Shown here in pieces: positions 53,101-61,387 of a DNA stretch of 64,000 nt (the stretch's first letter is position 1; each line of letters opens with the position of its first letter). Position numbers and translations under genes: made by a program. The notes under the pieces were generated by a model. That model was not told where the DNA came from, searched no databases, and saw only the letters and a list, made by a program, of their open reading frames with translations. Source of the stretch: Candidatus Saccharibacteria bacterium UBA5148 (lineage in GTDB: Bacteria > Patescibacteriota > Saccharimonadia > Saccharimonadales > UBA4665); contig DHXU01000009.1 in the NCBI GenBank assembly GCA_002413835.1, forward strand, positions 163,244 to 227,243, in the 5' to 3' direction.

Positions 53101-53765
53101 AAATTGATCAAGAATATACTACCGTGACCGGAAAAAACGATAAATGGAACACAATCTCAAAAAATATTACTATACCTAAGAATGCTACCACTATGACCGT
53201 ATATCTATACGCACCTGAAGAAAAAGGTATGACAAACATAGTTAATTATGACAACGTCAAAACCTATATATTGCCCAATGTACGTAACAATTATTTTGCA
53301 GTTAGAGATGATGTTCTGAGCACATCGCACGAGCCTATTGTGGATTATGTTAGGGATAGTAGTACGCGGTACACGGTACATGCCAGTAAGATAAACGCTG
53401 CATTCTTCCTAAAGTTGAACGATAATTACCATACGGGATGGGAGTTGCAAAGTATTAATGGTGCTAATGTAAAGACTAGTCATATTAAAGTCGACGACTA
53501 CGCAAATGGGTGGTATGTCGACGCCACTCAGATTTGCAAGGATGACCCAGTGTCGTGCCATAAAAACGTTGATGGGTCGAGTGATATTAGTTTCATTATC
53601 ACCTTTTTGCCCCAACGTTACTTTGTACTTGGTAGGAGCATCTCTGCGTGTATTATGTTTTTGTCCACCGGTTTTATTTTAATTAGTATCGCAAAGAAGA
53701 AACTCAAGAAAGAATTACATGGGAAAAGTTTAAGACACAGCCATGGGGGAATACGTAGGCAGTGA
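50114..53765 (+). pseudogene. Large membrane-glycan protein (YfhO-like), frame broken at a G8 run
   Basis: About 12 spans fill residues 1-400, then come long outside domains with two homologous carbohydrate-binding-like repeats: NSSFDDGLWYPQVGDCNKYD and NYSFEKSLWQAKVGDCNRYD. Frame 1 stops at 53080, just after GGGGGGGG at 53059-53066. With seven G the frame runs on to 53765 and completes the second repeat (TMTVYLYAPEEKG matches TAKVYLYANEHDG) and a final span, about 1216 residues in all. It is a phase-variable gene, recent pseudogene or sequencing slip. ATG 50114 has AAAAGGG before it. Confidence 0.85.
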
Positions 53766-53767
53766 TT

Positions 53768-55423
53768 ATGGCAAGAATAGCGTTAAGTAGGTTCCAACTT
53801 ACAAATTGCCGGTACACAGCAATTTCATTACTGATCTTAGCCCCACTAGTGGGGGTTGGCTATATTATTACGGCGGACATGAGCTGGGGCCCTCACCTCC
53901 CGACCGTACCAATTGAAAATAATACCTGGCTTTTAACAGAAATCCTGATCGTACTCGTCAAGCTTATCACCAGCTCCATCGTTCAAAAGCTTATTCTGCT
54001 CGCTATATTCATCCTGGCTGGCCTTGGTGCCCATCGTCTGGCAAGTCTGGCTCGGTCGCTTCGGGACTATCCGCTGGCGGCATATACGGCTGGCATGCTG
54101 TATATATTCAATCCATTCGTCTATTCGCGGCTGATGCAGGGGCAGTGGCTGGTGTTGCTGGGGTATGCTCTATTGCCATGGGCAGTGGCCAGCCTGTGGC
54201 GGCTGATGCAAAAGCCAGCCTGGCCGACTGCTTGGCGGGCATTTGTCTGGTCAGTACTGGTGGCGCTGGCATCGCTGCACGCTGTGGGTTTTGTGGCTTT
54301 GGCGGCGGTGGCTTTGTTCGTCGCGGCCGGCAAGACGGGCATACGACGCCGAGCAGTGTGGAGCCTGGCATTGGCGGGAGCATGGGCCGTTGCTAACGGG
54401 CTGTGGCTGATTCCAGCACTGACCGGGCATTCGCATATCAGCAGCGAGGTGGGGTCATTCGGTGCCGCCCAGCTGCAGGCCTTCGCCACCTCCGGGACGA
54501 TTCATGGCAGCGTACCGCTTAGCAGTCTGTTGCTGGAGGGATTTTGGCCGGACCGGCAGTTCCGCTACACATTGCCGTCGACATTGGCCACCTGGTGGCC
54601 GGCCGTGATCCTGCTCGGTTCGCTGATACTGATCGGGATCGTGCAGGTTATCCGTAAACGAGATAAGTTGGGACTGGCGCTGCTCATTCTGGGAGTGATT
54701 GCCTGGTGGCTCGGTATGGGTGTGGGCTGGCGCTGGTCGGCAGGGGCGACGCAGTTCCTGGTTGATCATGTGCCGTTTTACCGTGGCTACCGCGAGCCGC
54801 AGAAGTGGCTGATGCTGCTGGCACTGAGCTATGCCTACTGTGCGGCCAACGGCACTGCCTGGCTGATGAACCGTCTGAAACCGATGGACTGGCGGCCGGT
54901 TGTCGCCGGTGTGGCGGCATTGCTGCCGCTACTACTGGTGCCGACTCTGCTGTGGGGCGCTGGCGGTCAACTGAAGAGTGTGCAGTATCCGGCAGATTGG
55001 TATTCGGTCCGCGGGGTACTGGACAAATCGGCCGGGGATTCGCCGGTGGTCGTATTGCCGTGGCATATGTATCTGCGGCTGAGCTTTGCCGGGAATCAGG
55101 GGACGTTACCGGGCAGGGTAGTGGCTAATCCGGCGCGGCACTTCTTCTCGCAAGCTGTGGTGACGGGTAATGATGCCGAACTGCGCGGTGTACCGCCGAT
55201 CAATACGACAGCGCTCGAAACAGTGATTAATACGCAGATATTGCCCCGCCGCAACTCCATAACTGACGTCGGTGCATCGCTGCGGCCCTATAAGGTTCGC
55301 TACATCATATTGTACAAAGAAGCCGATTGGGATAGCTATGGCTGGCTGGACCACCAGACTGATCTGCACGTGGCCTATGACGGCCCGCATATCCGGCTGT
55401 ATGAGATAAAGGCGGAGAAGTAG
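53768..55423 (+). CDS. Polytopic membrane protein of the glycan locus
   Basis: This 551-residue protein has about 10-12 spans and a C-terminal outside domain of about 130 residues. HLPTVPIENNTWLL follows TM1, and FYRGYREPQKWLMLLAL resembles GT-C-type or YfhO-like membrane enzymes, but no catalytic motif is certain. A GTG at 53762 overlaps the previous stop; ATG 53768 is the alternative start used here. Composition switches from AT-rich to GC-rich near 53.93-54.0 kb, inside this gene. Confidence 0.78.
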   Translation: MARIALSRFQLTNCRYTAISLLILAPLVGVGYIITADMSWGPHLPTVPIENNTWLLTEILIVLVKLITSSIVQKLILLAIFILAGLGAHRLASLARSLRDYPLAAYTAGMLYIFNPFVYSRLMQGQWLVLLGYALLPWAVASLWRLMQKPAWPTAWRAFVWSVLVALASLHAVGFVALAAVALFVAAGKTGIRRRAVWSLALAGAWAVANGLWLIPALTGHSHISSEVGSFGAAQLQAFATSGTIHGSVPLSSLLLEGFWPDRQFRYTLPSTLATWWPAVILLGSLILIGIVQVIRKRDKLGLALLILGVIAWWLGMGVGWRWSAGATQFLVDHVPFYRGYREPQKWLMLLALSYAYCAANGTAWLMNRLKPMDWRPVVAGVAALLPLLLVPTLLWGAGGQLKSVQYPADWYSVRGVLDKSAGDSPVVVLPWHMYLRLSFAGNQGTLPGRVVANPARHFFSQAVVTGNDAELRGVPPINTTALETVINTQILPRRNSITDVGASLRPYKVRYIILYKEADWDSYGWLDHQTDLHVAYDGPHIRLYEIKAEK

Positions 55424-55424
55424 C

Positions 55425-56237
55425 ATGCCGTTGATACAGGATATTTTCTCGCCGGGCGCTTCGGATAGAGGTAAAAAGCGGCAGGCGGCTGTTGCCAGGA
55501 TTAAACAGATACATCAGGCAACGATTATCCCGACGCTGACCATGGAGCCGGTCAAACGGATGTATACCGAGCGGATTGCGGCGCCCGCGGTCAGTCGTTA
55601 CAAAAATTTCCGGCCGCACCCGCTGCTGGTCAAGCACCAGGAGGAAAAGGCTCGGGCCGAGCAGGCTGCGCAGGCGCCGCCAACTCCGGAAATTTCATCG
55701 AAGGTGGTTCCGACTGTCACTCCTATAAAGCAGCCGCCGAGCAACACAGCTGGACCTGGACGCCGGGTCCGGTCGACAGATGGTATGGTGGCCGTCCGGG
55801 CGCCACAGCAACCGCCACTACCATCCCCGCGCCCGACGCTGGCACAACCTCGGTCGGCTCGGCCGGGCAATCTGGCTCAACCTATAACCACACCTCTGGT
55901 CGGCACCAAGCCGCGCGCCAAAATATTCGATTTCGTGCAGTATCCGCTCATCGCAGCCGCTGCCATCGGTGCCGCCTATAGTACGAACGTCGGCCAGGCG
56001 ATCATCGGCGTATATTTCTTGCTGGCCATCATTTTCAAAATTCGTAGCCAGATTACCTTTGGGGTGGCGTTACTGTTGTTAATTAGTATTCCATTCTTTC
56101 AGATTATCCACCTGACCGGAACTTCAGACAATGCGGCCATTTACTCCTACGAGATGCTGGTTGTAGGTACTATTCAGGCTATGATCGAGCTGTGGCGGAG
56201 CAATCGGAAGGCCAGGGGGGTTGCGCCATCCAGCTAG
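55425..56237 (+). CDS. Membrane protein with long Pro-rich cytoplasmic arm
   Basis: The 270-residue protein starts 1 base after the previous stop. Residues 1-160 are basic and Pro-rich without clear fold. About 170-250 hold three hydrophobic segments (LIAAAAIGAAYSTNV, IIGVYFLLAIIF, FGVALLLLISIPFF). No family recognised; its place suggests a role tied to the glycan locus. Confidence 0.7.
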   Translation: MPLIQDIFSPGASDRGKKRQAAVARIKQIHQATIIPTLTMEPVKRMYTERIAAPAVSRYKNFRPHPLLVKHQEEKARAEQAAQAPPTPEISSKVVPTVTPIKQPPSNTAGPGRRVRSTDGMVAVRAPQQPPLPSPRPTLAQPRSARPGNLAQPITTPLVGTKPRAKIFDFVQYPLIAAAAIGAAYSTNVGQAIIGVYFLLAIIFKIRSQITFGVALLLLISIPFFQIIHLTGTSDNAAIYSYEMLVVGTIQAMIELWRSNRKARGVAPSS

Positions 56238-56278
56238 TGCCTGTAGACTAAAAGATTAATGCTTAAGGGGGTAAGAAC

Positions 56279-56647
56279 ATGGTAAAAAATAGAAACCAGC
56301 TGCTCACCAAGGGCGTCTTTGCAATCGCCGTGGTGGCGATTGCAGGCATAGTCGGTGGTGTCAATTACGCGAGCGCGCAAAGTCAGAATAGCGCTGGCGC
56401 AAGTGGCAAACCGACGAAAGCCCAGTGTGAAGCCGCTGGCTACACGAACTATGGTCAATGTGTCAAAGTCTGGGCTCATGACAAGAGCGGCTACGGCAGC
56501 ACTGTCAACTCTTCCTCTGTCACCTTGACCAACAATACTAGCCAGGGTGCCCAATCGGGCAACGCAACGGCGCGTGGTGGCAGTGCGACATCGGGCTTGG
56601 CTACGGCAAGCAGCAGCAGCGCAATCAGCTCTACTGTAAACGACTAG
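56279..56647 (+). CDS. Small secreted Ser/Thr/Gly-rich protein
   Basis: The 122-residue protein has a signal peptide (residues 12-34, GVFAIAVVAIAGIVGGV, cleavage near ASA). A small cysteine-bearing segment (KAQCEAAGYTNYGQCVKVW) and a low-complexity Ser/Thr/Asn/Gly tail follow. AAGGGGG precedes ATG 56279. Last gene of the run, followed by a terminator. Function unknown. Confidence 0.75.
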   Translation: MVKNRNQLLTKGVFAIAVVAIAGIVGGVNYASAQSQNSAGASGKPTKAQCEAAGYTNYGQCVKVWAHDKSGYGSTVNSSSVTLTNNTSQGAQSGNATARGGSATSGLATASSSSAISSTVND

Positions 56648-56667
56648 TTTGCAGCAGGTAACCTGAC

Positions 56668-56695
56668 AAATAGGCGTCCAACCGGGCGCCTATTT
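56668..56695 (+). terminator. Rho-independent terminator
   Basis: A 9-bp stem AAATAGGCG/CGCCTATTT (56668-56676 with 56687-56695) has a 10-base loop and T-rich tail. It likely also serves the convergent gene at 56709. Confidence 0.85.
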
Positions 56696-56708
56696 TATTA
56701 CCTCCGGC

Positions 56709-57182
56709 TCAAGCCATAAGGTTTTGTAATCGCTCGTCATACACTCGTACCAGTGATAATAACCGCACTGCCATCAGCTGCATATCGTCTGTACGGTACT
56801 TATCAAAAAGCACAGTGAAGTTGAGTGGGGCACCGAGCGTGTCGGGGCGGCTTCGCACCAGGCGCTGGTACTTTTTATCGAGGTATACCAGGTTGTCGTA
56901 AGCGACTGTGCTGACGGCCCCATAATCTACGGTCCAGGCGCGGGCGCGGTTTTTGATAACGATTTCGGGGTAGAGCTCGCCGAGTTCATCGCGGACGTTT
57001 TGGGCGATGACGCCTATCTCGGTGCGGTTCCAGGGCTTGAAAATGCGCCTTGAGAATAAGTCGAGAGCTATACCTTTGACATTCCAGCGCCAAGAGACGG
57101 GCTGAATCCGAAGGAGCCGAGCGGTTAGCTCGGCTCCGGTGTACTTGCTTTTGTCAGCGTTGACTGACGTAGCAACTATCAT
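56709..57182 (-). CDS. Stand-alone peptidase S74 / endosialidase-chaperone-like protein
   Basis: The 157-residue protein looks like an intramolecular chaperone domain. LLRIQPVSWRWN matches the L-x-L-x-x-V-x-F-x-W strand, IGVIAQNVRDELGELYPEIV matches the hallmark IGxIAQEVxxxFPEaV, and VDYGAVSTVAYDNLVYLDKK matches the final Y-x-x-L-x-x-L helix. Usually this domain ends a phage tail-fibre protein and cuts itself off at a Ser; here it stands alone and the N-terminal Ser/Asp site is unclear. TATAAG (57189-57194, minus) is 6 bases before the ATG. Confidence 0.7.
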   Translation of the reverse strand: MIVATSVNADKSKYTGAELTARLLRIQPVSWRWNVKGIALDLFSRRIFKPWNRTEIGVIAQNVRDELGELYPEIVIKNRARAWTVDYGAVSTVAYDNLVYLDKKYQRLVRSRPDTLGAPLNFTVLFDKYRTDDMQLMAVRLLSLVRVYDERLQNLMA

Positions 57183-57412
57183 AGTATGCTTATAGTACTT
57201 CGCTGGTGCTGAGTGCTGTTACAGCGGTTTTGAGGCGGCTATCGCTTTTGCAACGGTATGGATTCATAAGTTCTCCTCTGATTAAGGGTTGATGCTAGGG
57301 GTCTACGTAGAAGACCTGATTCTACCGTACAACTATGTCTGACTAATGTATGTATAGATTTTCGCTAACTTGTCAACTTTATAACAATAATTGCACGGGG
57401 GTGGCCTCGGGT

Positions 57413-57517
57413 ATGAAAATGGTAGTTATGCATACGATATATTACAACGATAACCGTTGGCTAGCAATTGGCGGTTATCTGGTAGTCGTAGTTATAACCT
57501 ATTTTGGTATAATGTAA
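57413..57517 (+). CDS. Possible 34-residue membrane peptide
   Basis: The frame MKMVVMHTIYYNDNRWLAIG continues to one span (GGYLVVVVITYFGIM). It has no strong Shine-Dalgarno or -10 at the right distance and runs into the TATAAT box of the next gene. Weak candidate. Confidence 0.22.
   Translation: MKMVVMHTIYYNDNRWLAIGGYLVVVVITYFGIM
57508..57513 (+). promoter_or_regulatory. -10 box of the YjbR-like gene
   Basis: Consensus TATAAT 16 bases before ATG 57530, with TTAAGGA between, so a very short leader with a Shine-Dalgarno site. Confidence 0.6.
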
Positions 57518-57529
57518 GTTAAGGAAAAT

Positions 57530-57919
57530 ATGGAAGACATGGAAGCAAAATTGGATCACAAAACAGTCGAAGACTATATCCTGAGCATGCCTGGCGCTGT
57601 ACGGGACTATCCATTCGGCACGGATGTGGCTGTCTATAAGGCTGCCGACAAGATGTATGCCCTGATTGCCGAAGGCAGTGATCCGCTGCGCCTCAGCCTG
57701 AAGTGCGACCCGCAGCTTTCTATATTGTTACGTGAGAAGTACGAAACTGTTATGGCGGGCTACCACTTGAACAAGAAGCACTGGAATACGATCGTGCTGA
57801 CCGGGCAGGTGCCATGGGACGAATTGCAGGATCTGATACGCCATTCATATCAGTTGGTGACTGGTCACGGCGAGCTGCCGGAGTATGTCCAAAAACGGCC
57901 TGGCCACGCCAAGAAATAA
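57530..57919 (+). CDS. MmcQ/YjbR family protein
   Basis: The 129-residue protein has the CyaY-like fold family pattern: VEDYILSMPGAVRDYPFG, KMYALIAEG, LSLKCDPQLSILLRE, GYHLNKKHWNTIVL and the helix DLIRHSYQLV. These proteins bind DNA in some cases, but the role is generally unknown. Length is usual for the family. Confidence 0.9.
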   Translation: MEDMEAKLDHKTVEDYILSMPGAVRDYPFGTDVAVYKAADKMYALIAEGSDPLRLSLKCDPQLSILLREKYETVMAGYHLNKKHWNTIVLTGQVPWDELQDLIRHSYQLVTGHGELPEYVQKRPGHAKK

Positions 57920-57960
57920 GCCGCACTCCTGTGAGGCTGTGAGGCTCCCTCGCCGCAGCC

Positions 57961-58821
57961 TTACTGGTTGAGCATCTGCTGTAACAGCAGATCCGACGCC
58001 AGATTATTACTGAGAATCGTGCGCTCAGTCGGGGCAGTGGCTGATTTTTGGAGCCGTTCCAGTTTGGCCTGATGGTCCTGGAGGAGCTGTAGCATAACGG
58101 TCCGGAATGTCGCGTCGTAGGTGCTGGCTGCCTCAGCCGCATCGAGAGAGCTGTCTATCCGGGCGTTGCTGCTAGCGGCGAGTAGCTTGGTGTCTATAGT
58201 GACACCGTTCGTGGCGGCATAGTCGATGACTTGCTGCTGCGATGAAGTCATGTCGGCGATAGCAGTCGATGAAAAATTCCTGAGATTATCCGACCCGACG
58301 TGCAGCATACCGAGGTTACTGACACGGATTATTTCCTGCTGGCTACTTGTGATGCTGGTGAATTCGGACGTAGCTTGTTTGCTACCCGACTGGGTGAGGT
58401 TCACGACGAGGCCAACCAATATGAGCACGACGATCAGGGCACCGGCGGCCAGTATCAGTTTGTTGAGTTTGGAATTAGTCTTCAAGATTTTTTTCTTGGT
58501 CTTCTGCTGTGGCTCCAGAAAGAAATCGTACGGAGTCGCCTCTGGTGCCGGAGCAGGCTTTGGCTGCTGATAGTAGGGGCTGGGATTTTGAGCCGGTGCA
58601 GGTGAGGAGGCTGGTGGCACTACCGGCTGGTTGCTAGCGGGCTGCGGTGCTGCGACTGCTTCTGGTGCTGGTGGTTGCACCGCAGGCCCGATGGGCTCTA
58701 TGGGCGCGACAGGCCGGGGTAGCTCTTCGGCGGGCTGTTTCGGCGGCTGCGGGCCAGGGAAGCCGTAGGGATTACGAGGATTCTCCGGCGGTACCGGTGG
58801 TTGATTATGTAGCGGAGGCAT
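57961..58821 (-). CDS. Pro-rich membrane-anchored protein
   Basis: In this 286-residue protein, residues 1-105 are Pro/Gln/Ala-rich and basic near 105-122 (KTKKKILKTNSKLNK). One span (about 123-147, LILAAGALIVVLILVGLVV) is followed by a helical outside domain of about 140 residues with Ser/Gln-rich helices. No family recognised. The cytoplasmic Pro-rich arm recalls that of the membrane protein at 5771. TATGAT (minus, 58834-58839) is 12 bases before the ATG. Confidence 0.72.
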   Translation of the reverse strand: MPPLHNQPPVPPENPRNPYGFPGPQPPKQPAEELPRPVAPIEPIGPAVQPPAPEAVAAPQPASNQPVVPPASSPAPAQNPSPYYQQPKPAPAPEATPYDFFLEPQQKTKKKILKTNSKLNKLILAAGALIVVLILVGLVVNLTQSGSKQATSEFTSITSSQQEIIRVSNLGMLHVGSDNLRNFSSTAIADMTSSQQQVIDYAATNGVTIDTKLLAASSNARIDSSLDAAEAASTYDATFRTVMLQLLQDHQAKLERLQKSATAPTERTILSNNLASDLLLQQMLNQ

Positions 58822-58904
58822 ATATCTTATTTAATCATATCTTGCATCATAAACATAAAGAGCTCATGCTTGTAAATTGAATACTGAGCGAGTAGGCTAC
58901 GGTA

Positions 58905-59174
58905 ATGACAACAGACTACACTCCAGACACTTTGCATTTTAACTTCGGTACACCTCCCGTAGTCAAGACCTATGAACACACCGTCGATGACGATATTGCT
59001 GATGGTTGTGCGCTCCATGTGGCTGCCAAGGGCGGTTGGGAAAAATTTGTTTCTCCTGGCGTCAGCCAGACAGTGATCGAGGCAGCCCGATCAATACAGA
59101 CCGATGCCGAAGCTGAGCTTCTCAGCGCTATTCAGCACAGCGACGAGGTATTCTATGGCCGGCCAGACTCTTAG
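58905..59174 (+). CDS. Small hypothetical protein
   Basis: The 89-residue acidic protein (TLHFNFGTPPVVKTYEHTVD, then helical IEAARSIQTDAEAELLSAIQ) has no Shine-Dalgarno site and no perfect -10. It overlaps the convergent gene by 4 bases. Family unknown. Confidence 0.55.
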   Translation: MTTDYTPDTLHFNFGTPPVVKTYEHTVDDDIADGCALHVAAKGGWEKFVSPGVSQTVIEAARSIQTDAEAELLSAIQHSDEVFYGRPDS

Positions 59175-59755
59175 TCTCTGGGTTCTCGCCGTGCCAAGTT
59201 GCCCATTATCCGGGCGGCGATTCTGACTTCACCGCGGTAATATTCATCGATTTTACTGCTTTCACCGCGGACAACACTACCGGTATGTCGTACTTGACCT
59301 CTGTAATAATTGTCTTGACCCGGCACGGTAACCTGGTGCAGTCTATAGAGCCCGGAATCTCGTGTCAGTAGGGCGTATGTGCCGTTTCTGGCACGGTGCC
59401 TGCGAACACTCCTGTTGTCAGGGTCGACAGCGCGTACATTCTGCAGATGTCCTTCTCTGACTTCAAATCTGGCTTTTTTGTCCCGTATATCGACAGTTAG
59501 GCTGGCTCGCCGTTCGGCGACATAGAACATTCCGCCGAGCGCAATTATGCCATCCTGGGCTGTCACCTGGGGTACGGCTATCGTCTCCTGGTCGGGCTCC
59601 GGCTGAAAGTCCAAAAATCCAACCATTGTTTCGCCAGGATTCGCCATAAGCGGCTTTCTCGGGTCAACCGTGACACTAGGATTGCCATGAGTAACCTCGA
59701 ACATGGCAACATAGAGATGTGGAACATACGGCGTACTGAGTGATTCATTGGGCAT
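59171..59755 (-). CDS. Hypothetical beta-rich protein
   Basis: The 194-residue protein is strand-rich with a central ALGGMFYVAERRASLTVDIR. Two similar C-terminal pieces (NYYRGQVRHTGSVVRG and EYYRGEVRIAARIMG) look like an internal repeat. GGAG precedes the ATG. It lies 23 bases after the gene at 59779, same strand, so probably a two-gene unit. Confidence 0.6.
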   Translation of the reverse strand: MPNESLSTPYVPHLYVAMFEVTHGNPSVTVDPRKPLMANPGETMVGFLDFQPEPDQETIAVPQVTAQDGIIALGGMFYVAERRASLTVDIRDKKARFEVREGHLQNVRAVDPDNRSVRRHRARNGTYALLTRDSGLYRLHQVTVPGQDNYYRGQVRHTGSVVRGESSKIDEYYRGEVRIAARIMGNLARREPRD

Positions 59756-59778
59756 ATCAGACTCCAGGATTAGGTATG

Positions 59779-60348
59779 TTAGTTGCTGGGATCGGCGGCA
59801 TCAAGCATTGCCAGTGAGGACATGACATCTTCGACGTCGCCCCAAATACTGGCAGCCCGCTGTTCGGCCGACAAATCCTCGTCGAGGAAATTGGCTGGTT
59901 CCATACCACAGGTTGAGACCGCTACAGATTCGCCTGCGCCATTACAAAAGTTTATTTTGATGCTTGAAGCTACACCGGACGGGTAAACGCCTGTCCAGCT
60001 TCCTGATTGAGTCAGGCCGCCACTCCAATAGTTAAGTGATCCGAAGACTTCGCTGGCCTGCATGTAAGCTTTCAGAGGCTCCTGAGTGTCCGGATCGGTT
60101 CCAAGGACAATTGGCTGCAGCAGCATCCTGGAGATAATATTATACCTATCGTATGGACTGAATCTTTCGCGATATCTTTCGTCTCTCTCCCATGTTGACT
60201 GCGTACGATGCTGAATAAAAGCCAACGCCAGGCCGCTGAGAGCAGTGTACGTCTGCAACAGTTTTTCAGCTTCCTGTGCTGTCTGCGCCTCAGCTGCTGC
60301 AGCTTCTCGCCTCTTCTTGGTTCGGTCTACAAGTGTGCCAAATTCCAT
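59779..60348 (-). CDS. Hypothetical protein, partner of the gene at 59171
   Basis: The 189-residue protein starts with a charged helix (RTKKRREAAAAEAQTAQEAE), then a mixed region with TYTALSGLALAFIQHR. No signal peptide. TACAAT and GAGGAAA lie upstream of the ATG. It reads first in the pair with the 59171 gene. Family unknown. Confidence 0.6.
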   Translation of the reverse strand: MEFGTLVDRTKKRREAAAAEAQTAQEAEKLLQTYTALSGLALAFIQHRTQSTWERDERYRERFSPYDRYNIISRMLLQPIVLGTDPDTQEPLKAYMQASEVFGSLNYWSGGLTQSGSWTGVYPSGVASSIKINFCNGAGESVAVSTCGMEPANFLDEDLSAEQRAASIWGDVEDVMSSLAMLDAADPSN

Positions 60349-60534
60349 AATTTATTTCCTCATTGTACTGCTTAATTTTTATAATGATAGTACCATATTG
60401 CTATATTAGCAACTGTATTTCAATTGTTTGTAAACCAAACTCTATGGTCATGCTTGCAGCCTAATCGTAATTGATGTATGGTATGTCTTATCAGAGAGGC
60501 CTCAGCGGCCTTTTGTTGTACTAAGGAGATATGC

Positions 60535-61332
60535 ATGACTGACCAACCCGGAAATTCAGAAGCCGCAGGCCGACCGACCAACGAACAATGGTTCGCTGAT
60601 TACAACGAAGCCTACGCCGCTGCTTTCGGAATTAACGCCCGTGCAGCCTTCGATGACAGTGCTCCGGGCACATCACCCGAGCAAGCTGCCGTCGATGATA
60701 TCAACAAGCTCACTGGTAGCGAGCTGACCGTTGCCGATCTGCACCCACACATCGGTGTCCCCGAATCAGTTTTGGCAGCCAGGCTACATACTATGCTGGC
60801 GAAACCGCTGGCGGCAGGTGAACAGAGCAATCATGCATTCGAAAGCTTATTCAGCTGGATGGTAGCCGAAGCGCAGGTTTTCGCCGAGCAGATGGCCGAG
60901 GTGCCTACAGCCAGGCCCGACGAGGCATCGTACTCGCACCAGGTGACCGTGCAGGGTAGGTTCAGTGGGCACGTAAAACAGCAGACTGATACGCATGACT
61001 TCTGGCTGATACGGAAACGACAGCTGTATGGCGGCGGCGACATGGACTCTGCGCATACGGACCAAGGTATGGATATGCCGCAAGCTATCGGCATAGTGGC
61101 AACTGGTGCGGCAATCGGTAGTATCGTGCGAGTTGGTCTGATAGAACACAATGTGCCATATGGCCGAGAGCCATCCACAACGTATGGATTCGTTGATTTT
61201 GTCAGGCCGCAAGACGCGGGGGTGATTATTAATCGCAGTGCCATCAGCACGCTTGCCGATAGCGCCCGATTGCATGACCGTTGGACGAATGATCTGGTTC
61301 ATGCAGCGGAGCAGTACGCCACAGTCAAATAG
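60535..61332 (+). CDS. Hypothetical soluble protein
   Basis: The 265-residue protein has an N-terminal helical half (EQWFADYNEAYAAAFG) and a C-terminal beta-rich half (MPQAIGIVATGAAIGSIVRV). AAGGAGA sits before ATG 60535. A small hairpin with a T-run (about 60493-60511) lies 25 bases upstream and may end readthrough or attenuate. Family unknown. Confidence 0.65.
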   Translation: MTDQPGNSEAAGRPTNEQWFADYNEAYAAAFGINARAAFDDSAPGTSPEQAAVDDINKLTGSELTVADLHPHIGVPESVLAARLHTMLAKPLAAGEQSNHAFESLFSWMVAEAQVFAEQMAEVPTARPDEASYSHQVTVQGRFSGHVKQQTDTHDFWLIRKRQLYGGGDMDSAHTDQGMDMPQAIGIVATGAAIGSIVRVGLIEHNVPYGREPSTTYGFVDFVRPQDAGVIINRSAISTLADSARLHDRWTNDLVHAAEQYATVK

Positions 61333-61372
61333 CCATCTCTGCTAGCGTACCTTCGCATTTTGCTATCTGCGG

Positions 61373-61378
61373 TACAAT
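61373..61378 (+). promoter_or_regulatory. -10 box of dnaG
   Basis: TACAAT, 9 bases before ATG 61388; leaderless spacing. Confidence 0.6.
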
Positions 61379-61387
61379 ACTATATAG

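Larger units (their letters stand above)
57183..57529. other. Intergenic region, AT-rich
   Basis: It holds the leaderless -10 of the S74-like gene, one weak micro-ORF (57413-57517) and the TATAAT box of the YjbR-like gene. No RNA gene recognised. Confidence 0.5.
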
